In this document: one piece after another, positions 16,692 through 19,597 of the stretch | How positions within the stretch are numbered: position 1 is the stretch's first letter | How the letters are laid out: every line of letters begins with the position of its first letter | Assembly (NCBI GenBank): GCA_036939755.1 | Contig: JALLAZ010000202.1 | Coordinates: forward strand, 1 to 19,597 | Direction of reading: 5' to 3' | DNA length: 19,597 bases | DNA from: Stephanodiscus triporus | Taxonomy: Eukaryota > Bacillariophyta > Thalassiosirophyceae > Thalassiosirales > Thalassiosiraceae | Translations under genes and position numbers: made by a program | The notes under the pieces: model-generated | The model's database searches: none | The model's input: only the letters and a program-made list of their open reading frames with translations | Told to the model about the DNA's origin: nothing

Positions 16692-17761
16692 ATGCCTTCC
16701 GCAGCCTTCATTGTCGAGCATTACGTGTGTCCGACGATAGGGGCCATCCTGTCTACATTGACGTTTTCCGCTCCTATCCAAGCGCTGAAATCTTGCATAA
16801 AGAATGGCTCGTTGGGTAATCTAAATCCAACTCCGTGGGCATTCATGACAGGTAATGGAAATAGTGATAGTATCTACCACTAGGTGAAGAGATGATGTTG
16901 CGCTATTTGGTGAAGTACCATAGGAATTATTACTGACACCCCATTTTTTCGGTTCAAACCACTAATCACGGACAGGAAACTGCATGGGCTGGCTGGCATA
17001 CTCATACATAACATTGGATTTATTCGTTTTTTTCGCGAATGCACCTGGGGTGAGAATATATTCCCCCCACCTTTTCTTACATGCATGAACTTCCCCCCCT
17101 CATTCGACAAAACCTTGATCATGTCGTTCCTTTATAGCTAATGATATCAATATGGCTAAATGTCGGGGCCATGAAGTTGCAATACTATGAAGAAATAATC
17201 AAATATTCTTCCGTCCAAGTAACGGAGGTACGAGCTGGGAGGGGGAGCGCAGAGGAAGACAACCATAACGAACCTGAATCTGCAGACGGCGACGAGAGCA
17301 ACAATGTCAACAATGACGGCACATGTCTTCTCCGACCCCCATCATCGTTAACTTCGCATGAATGCATGGTACTCCAAATTGTGATAATATGGATGGTCAT
17401 AATATCCACGACGAGCCTCATTCCAATCGACAATGCTGATATGAAATTCGTGATCGGCGTTGCGGTGAACTTGAATCTGATATTCTTTTACGCAGCGCCC
17501 CTATCCTCGATTGTGACCATCTTTCGTACGAAAAGCTCAGAATCGATTCACTTCTGGACGATGATCATGATGTCCGCCAACGCCTTCTTTTGGTGCGTTT
17601 ACAGCCTCGCCATACGGGACTACTACATTCTTATTCCGAATGGGCTTGGATTAATGTTTGGCCTTACACAAGTAATCCTTTGCATGTTGTATCCTACTGG
17701 TGGGGATGGTGATGATGACTCAAAAGATATCACAACAGGAATTTTCACTGAGGTAATTTAG
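16692..17761 (+). CDS. SWEET (MtN3/saliva) sugar transporter (285 aa, 3 exons)
   Basis: Exons 16692-16851, 16976-17049 and 17138-17761 (160+74+624 nt = 286 codons). Introns are 16852-16975 (GTAATG..ACAG) and 17050-17137 (GTGAG..ATAG). The start is ACCATG. Two MtN3 repeats are present. The first, about residues 9-92, includes AFMTGNCMGWLAYSY (50-64) and the TM3 Asn N75. The second, about 185-266, includes FYAAPLSSIVTIFRTKSS, NAFFWCVYSLAIRDYY and PNGLG with N246. These two Asn correspond to the sugar-binding pair of plant SWEETs. An acidic hydrophilic insert at about 105-150 (rich in E, D, N) separates the first repeat from the linker span; it is longer than usual. SWEETs are passive sugar uniporters of the plasma membrane or internal membranes. 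The C-terminus is short and acidic. Confidence 0.88.
16852..16975 (+). other. intron 1 of the SWEET gene
   Basis: 124 bp, GTAATG donor and GGACAG acceptor, phase 1. Splicing gives AFMT-G-NCMGWLAY, the conserved second-span sequence of SWEETs. Confidence 0.85.
17050..17137 (+). other. intron 2 of the SWEET gene
   Basis: 88 bp, GTGAGA donor and TTATAG acceptor, phase 0. Splicing gives FFANAPG-LMISIWLN, restoring the third span. Confidence 0.8.
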
Positions 17762-18128
17762 TCAGAATGAACGAATGTTGAAGGTGATCAAGTGGGCAAT
17801 CGGGACAAACAACTATTGACATGGATACCCTCAGCATTCACTTGATATCTGCCTCGTCGAAAGAAAAGCTATCTGCTCTACTCTTTGTATCCTCTTGCTA
17901 CATAGAACCATTGGTAGCGGCGGAGGATGTACTTATCTAAAGCGAGCAGAGATCTATTCAATTTATCTCGCCTGGTGTTAGCTTGGGCCGTGTTACAGGC
18001 TTTTCTGGATTGAATGCAGGTTCGGCACTCTTAGCAAGAAGGATGTTTATTTATTCTTGCACATAGCATTCCGCTTTGTTGTTCGTAGGTTGTGACTTCC
18101 AAATAAAAGGCTTACTTTAACTTTACTT
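17762..18128. other. convergent intergenic region, SWEET / eS21
   Basis: Tail-to-tail gap holding the 3' UTRs of both genes. A plus-strand AATAAA lies at 18102-18107 and could be a polyadenylation signal for the SWEET transcript, though it is about 340 bp from the stop. No coding or RNA gene was recognised. Confidence 0.4.
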
Positions 18129-18386
18129 CTACTCTAGCGACGCAACAACTTTCTTATCATTTGCTTCCACCAAAGCGGTAAGGGCCATGTCACCTTCGGA
18201 CTTGTCCCTGATGTACCCAGAAAGACAATAGGAGGTGGTTTCTCCGGTGTAAAGGCCAGTCACGGGATCAACATTGGCAACATTGATTTGCACTGATCCG
18301 TGATCCTTGGCACGGATGAGTCTGTTCGTCCAAGAGCACTTGCGTGGGATATAGAGGTCAACGTTTTCACCATTCTCGTTCTGCAT
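18129..18386 (-). CDS. RPS21: 40S ribosomal protein eS21 (RPS21), 85 aa
   Basis: Complete frame from ATG at 18386 to TAG at 18129-18131. The N-terminus MQNENGENVDLYIPRKCSWT is the signature of eukaryotic eS21, followed by NRLIRAKDHGSVQINVANVD and SGYIRDKSEGDMAL. The 85-aa length is normal for the family (about 80-87 aa). It is a component of the small cytosolic ribosomal subunit, involved in late 18S rRNA maturation. It is expected to be strongly and constitutively expressed. The coding part has no intron. A possible 5' UTR intron is suggested by a strong minus-strand donor ACAG/GTAAGA ending at 18731-18736 and a TTTAG acceptor near 18420. Confidence 0.95.
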   Translation of the reverse strand: MQNENGENVDLYIPRKCSWTNRLIRAKDHGSVQINVANVDPVTGLYTGETTSYCLSGYIRDKSEGDMALTALVEANDKKVVASLE

Positions 18387-19093
18387 GATTGATTGTGTTT
18401 TGTTGAATAAAACAGAGAGCTAAACAGCGCATCAAAATGATCAAGAGGGAACAATGAATTGTGAGATTGTGACGACTGGTGATCGCCCGTTACGAAGAAT
18501 CAAATAGCCATTCCGTCGTCTATAAACCTCGTAAGCATCAGATCAACACGGACGCTACGTCGACACGTCAACTCGGTCAAATAACGGAGAGTTTTGCACG
18601 CAAAATCTTTGTCGTCGCTGCACTTAAACGATATCGGCGCTCTAGCCTAGCATAGATTCGTGAAAATCCACATGATCGTAACAGCGCCGCCATGGGAGCC
18701 GCTGCCACCGCAGACGTTGCACATCGTCATCTTACCTGTCTTGCTTGTTTGTTTGTAGTTGAGGTCGGGGACTTTATCGTAGAAGAAGAAGAAACAAGTA
18801 AACTCGGTAAGAGGTATATTGTAATTTTACGCGGGCTCTGAATATTACCGTAGAACACGCTACGCGGTCTACTTGCCGCGCGACGACATGATTTTCTGGT
18901 CCATGAATCTAAAATATTCCTTTTTGTTGTGTGTAGTATTCCTACGTCAGTGTTTTTTTTCGATTTTTTTTGGCGCATCTTGTACTTGTTGCCCTTTTGT
19001 GTACTTAGTCCTGTGTGGGTGGCCTACTGCATCTCATGGCCGCGTAACACAAAACACAAACACTCACAAATCACCGCATTGCGATTTCACATC
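18387..19093. other. eS21 upstream region and 5' flank of the transposase gene
   Basis: This 707-bp region has no confident gene. The part next to 18387 should hold the eS21 promoter and 5' UTR, possibly with an intron. A 49-codon frame (18692-18841, plus strand) begins in a strong GCCGCCATGG context but has no recognisable content. T-rich runs occur at 18953-18971. The right part leads into the transposase ORF, and the left end of the element should lie here, but I could not identify its terminal inverted repeat without the other end. Confidence 0.45.
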
Positions 19094-19597
19094 ATGAAGC
19101 TCATCTACAATCAGGGCGGCATCAGCCATGCCCGCTACGCTCTACGCATCGAGAACCGCACTTTCAAGAAGAAGAACTATTCGTCGTGTGAGAAGATGAA
19201 GATTGTCAGGGCTGTGGAGAAGATGTTGGTTGAGGAACCGATCAGCCTTGGTACAGCTTCTGCGCGGCTCGGAGTAAATCGCCAGAATGTTGCCAATTGG
19301 CAGAAGAGGGCAGATGAGCTATCGGATTCCTCTGTCGAAAACAAGCTGATCCTACACAATGGCCTGATGAGCATGGTTGAAGAGTTCAAGCAAGAGCTCA
19401 TCGAGCTCATAACAGCCTGGAGGGAGAAGGGCTTTCCTGTCACCAGAATGTGTCTGGTCAGGAAGGTTGGTCAGTTGAAGCCCGAGTTTAACGAGAAAAG
19501 TATGGAAGCGCGCAAGATGGCGATTTCTCGCTTTCTCGCCAGGAACAACTTGACCCACCGCGTGGCCACCCACAAGGCCCAGCGCTGTCCTGGCGAG
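19094..19597 (+). CDS. pogo/Tigger-type (CENP-B-like) transposase, 5' part
   Basis: Open from ATG 19094 to the window end with no stop (168 codons), so it is partial at the 3' side. Residues about 33-72 form a psq-type helix-turn-helix (EKMKIVRAVEKM ... LGTASARLGVNRQNVANWQKR). Residues about 80-160 look like the second, CENP-B/Tc5-type DNA-binding domain, ending in FLARNNLTHRVATHKAQR, the usual lead-in to the DDE catalytic domain of pogo-like Tc1/mariner transposases. The catalytic domain itself lies outside the window. The frame is intact so far, which suggests a young or domesticated copy. A domesticated CENP-B-like gene is the alternative. Confidence 0.8.
   Translation, partial: MKLIYNQGGISHARYALRIENRTFKKKNYSSCEKMKIVRAVEKMLVEEPISLGTASARLGVNRQNVANWQKRADELSDSSVENKLILHNGLMSMVEEFKQELIELITAWREKGFPVTRMCLVRKVGQLKPEFNEKSMEARKMAISRFLARNNLTHRVATHKAQRCPGE
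19094..19597 (+). mobile_element. pogo-like DNA transposon, left part
   Basis: Inferred from the transposase ORF. Pogo elements are cut-and-paste transposons with short terminal inverted repeats and TA target duplications. The element's left end is upstream of 19094 but not located; the right end is outside the window. It sits less than 0.8 kb from the eS21 start codon, head-to-head with it. Confidence 0.55.

Noticed and set aside
18692..18841. 49-codon frame in a strong GCCGCCATGG context
   Set aside because: No recognisable sequence, short, and it overlaps the presumed eS21 upstream region. It might be the first exon of something unseen, but nothing supports this.
18943..18975. TA followed by CGTCAGTG and T-runs, a candidate left end of the pogo element
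   Set aside because: The right end is outside the window, so no inverted repeat or target duplication can be tested.
1..19597. tRNA, rRNA, CRISPR array or bacterial-type operon
   Set aside because: I looked for cloverleaf-like tRNA sequences, regularly spaced repeats and tightly packed co-directional genes and found none. The window is ordinary eukaryotic nuclear DNA in this respect.

Overview
The window looks like nuclear DNA of a stramenopile alga, most likely a diatom. The evidence is: (i) short spliceosomal introns of about 85-166 bp with GT..AG ends; (ii) A or ACC in front of several start codons; (iii) eukaryotic core genes, namely an 85-aa ribosomal protein eS21 and a DDX51/Dbp6-type RNA helicase; (iv) a protein whose N-terminus resembles the signal-plus-transit presequence with Phe at the cleavage point that stramenopiles use to enter their secondary plastid. 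Species cannot be settled from the sequence alone.

Layout. 255-4634 (-): very large intronless protein with scattered ankyrin-like repeats. 4635-5175: divergent promoter region rich in GTAC/CTAGGTA repeats. 5176-5589 (+): 137-aa protein with a perfect APC/C destruction box. 5854-8617 (+): three-exon gene for an 860-aa five-pass membrane protein with prominin-like topology. 8963-11320 (-): DDX51/Dbp6-like DEAD-box helicase. 11321-11559: compact divergent promoter with a 9-bp minisatellite. 11560-12249 (+): unrecognised 229-aa helical protein. 12298-13827 (-): three-exon ZIP metal transporter. 14111-16546 (-): 811-aa DUF262/DUF1524 (GmrSD-like) protein with a predicted plastid presequence. 16547-16691: 145-bp divergent promoter with a perfect hairpin. 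16692-17761 (+): three-exon SWEET sugar transporter. 18129-18386 (-): ribosomal protein eS21. 19094-end (+): 5' part of a pogo/Tigger-type transposase, cut by the window edge.

The genes do not form one pathway. They form three head-to-head pairs (ankyrin/D-box protein, helicase/229-aa protein, GmrSD-like/SWEET) and four tail-to-tail pairs. The 9-mer AGTACGATA (or its complement) occurs in all three head-to-head intergenic regions, which suggests a shared cis-element.

The most unusual locus is the GmrSD-like gene. It is a eukaryotic relative of prokaryotic modified-DNA restriction enzymes that keeps the ParB-like DGQQR motif, appears to have lost the HNH catalytic residues, and seems addressed to the plastid. 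The prominin-like pentaspan and the D-box protein come next in interest.
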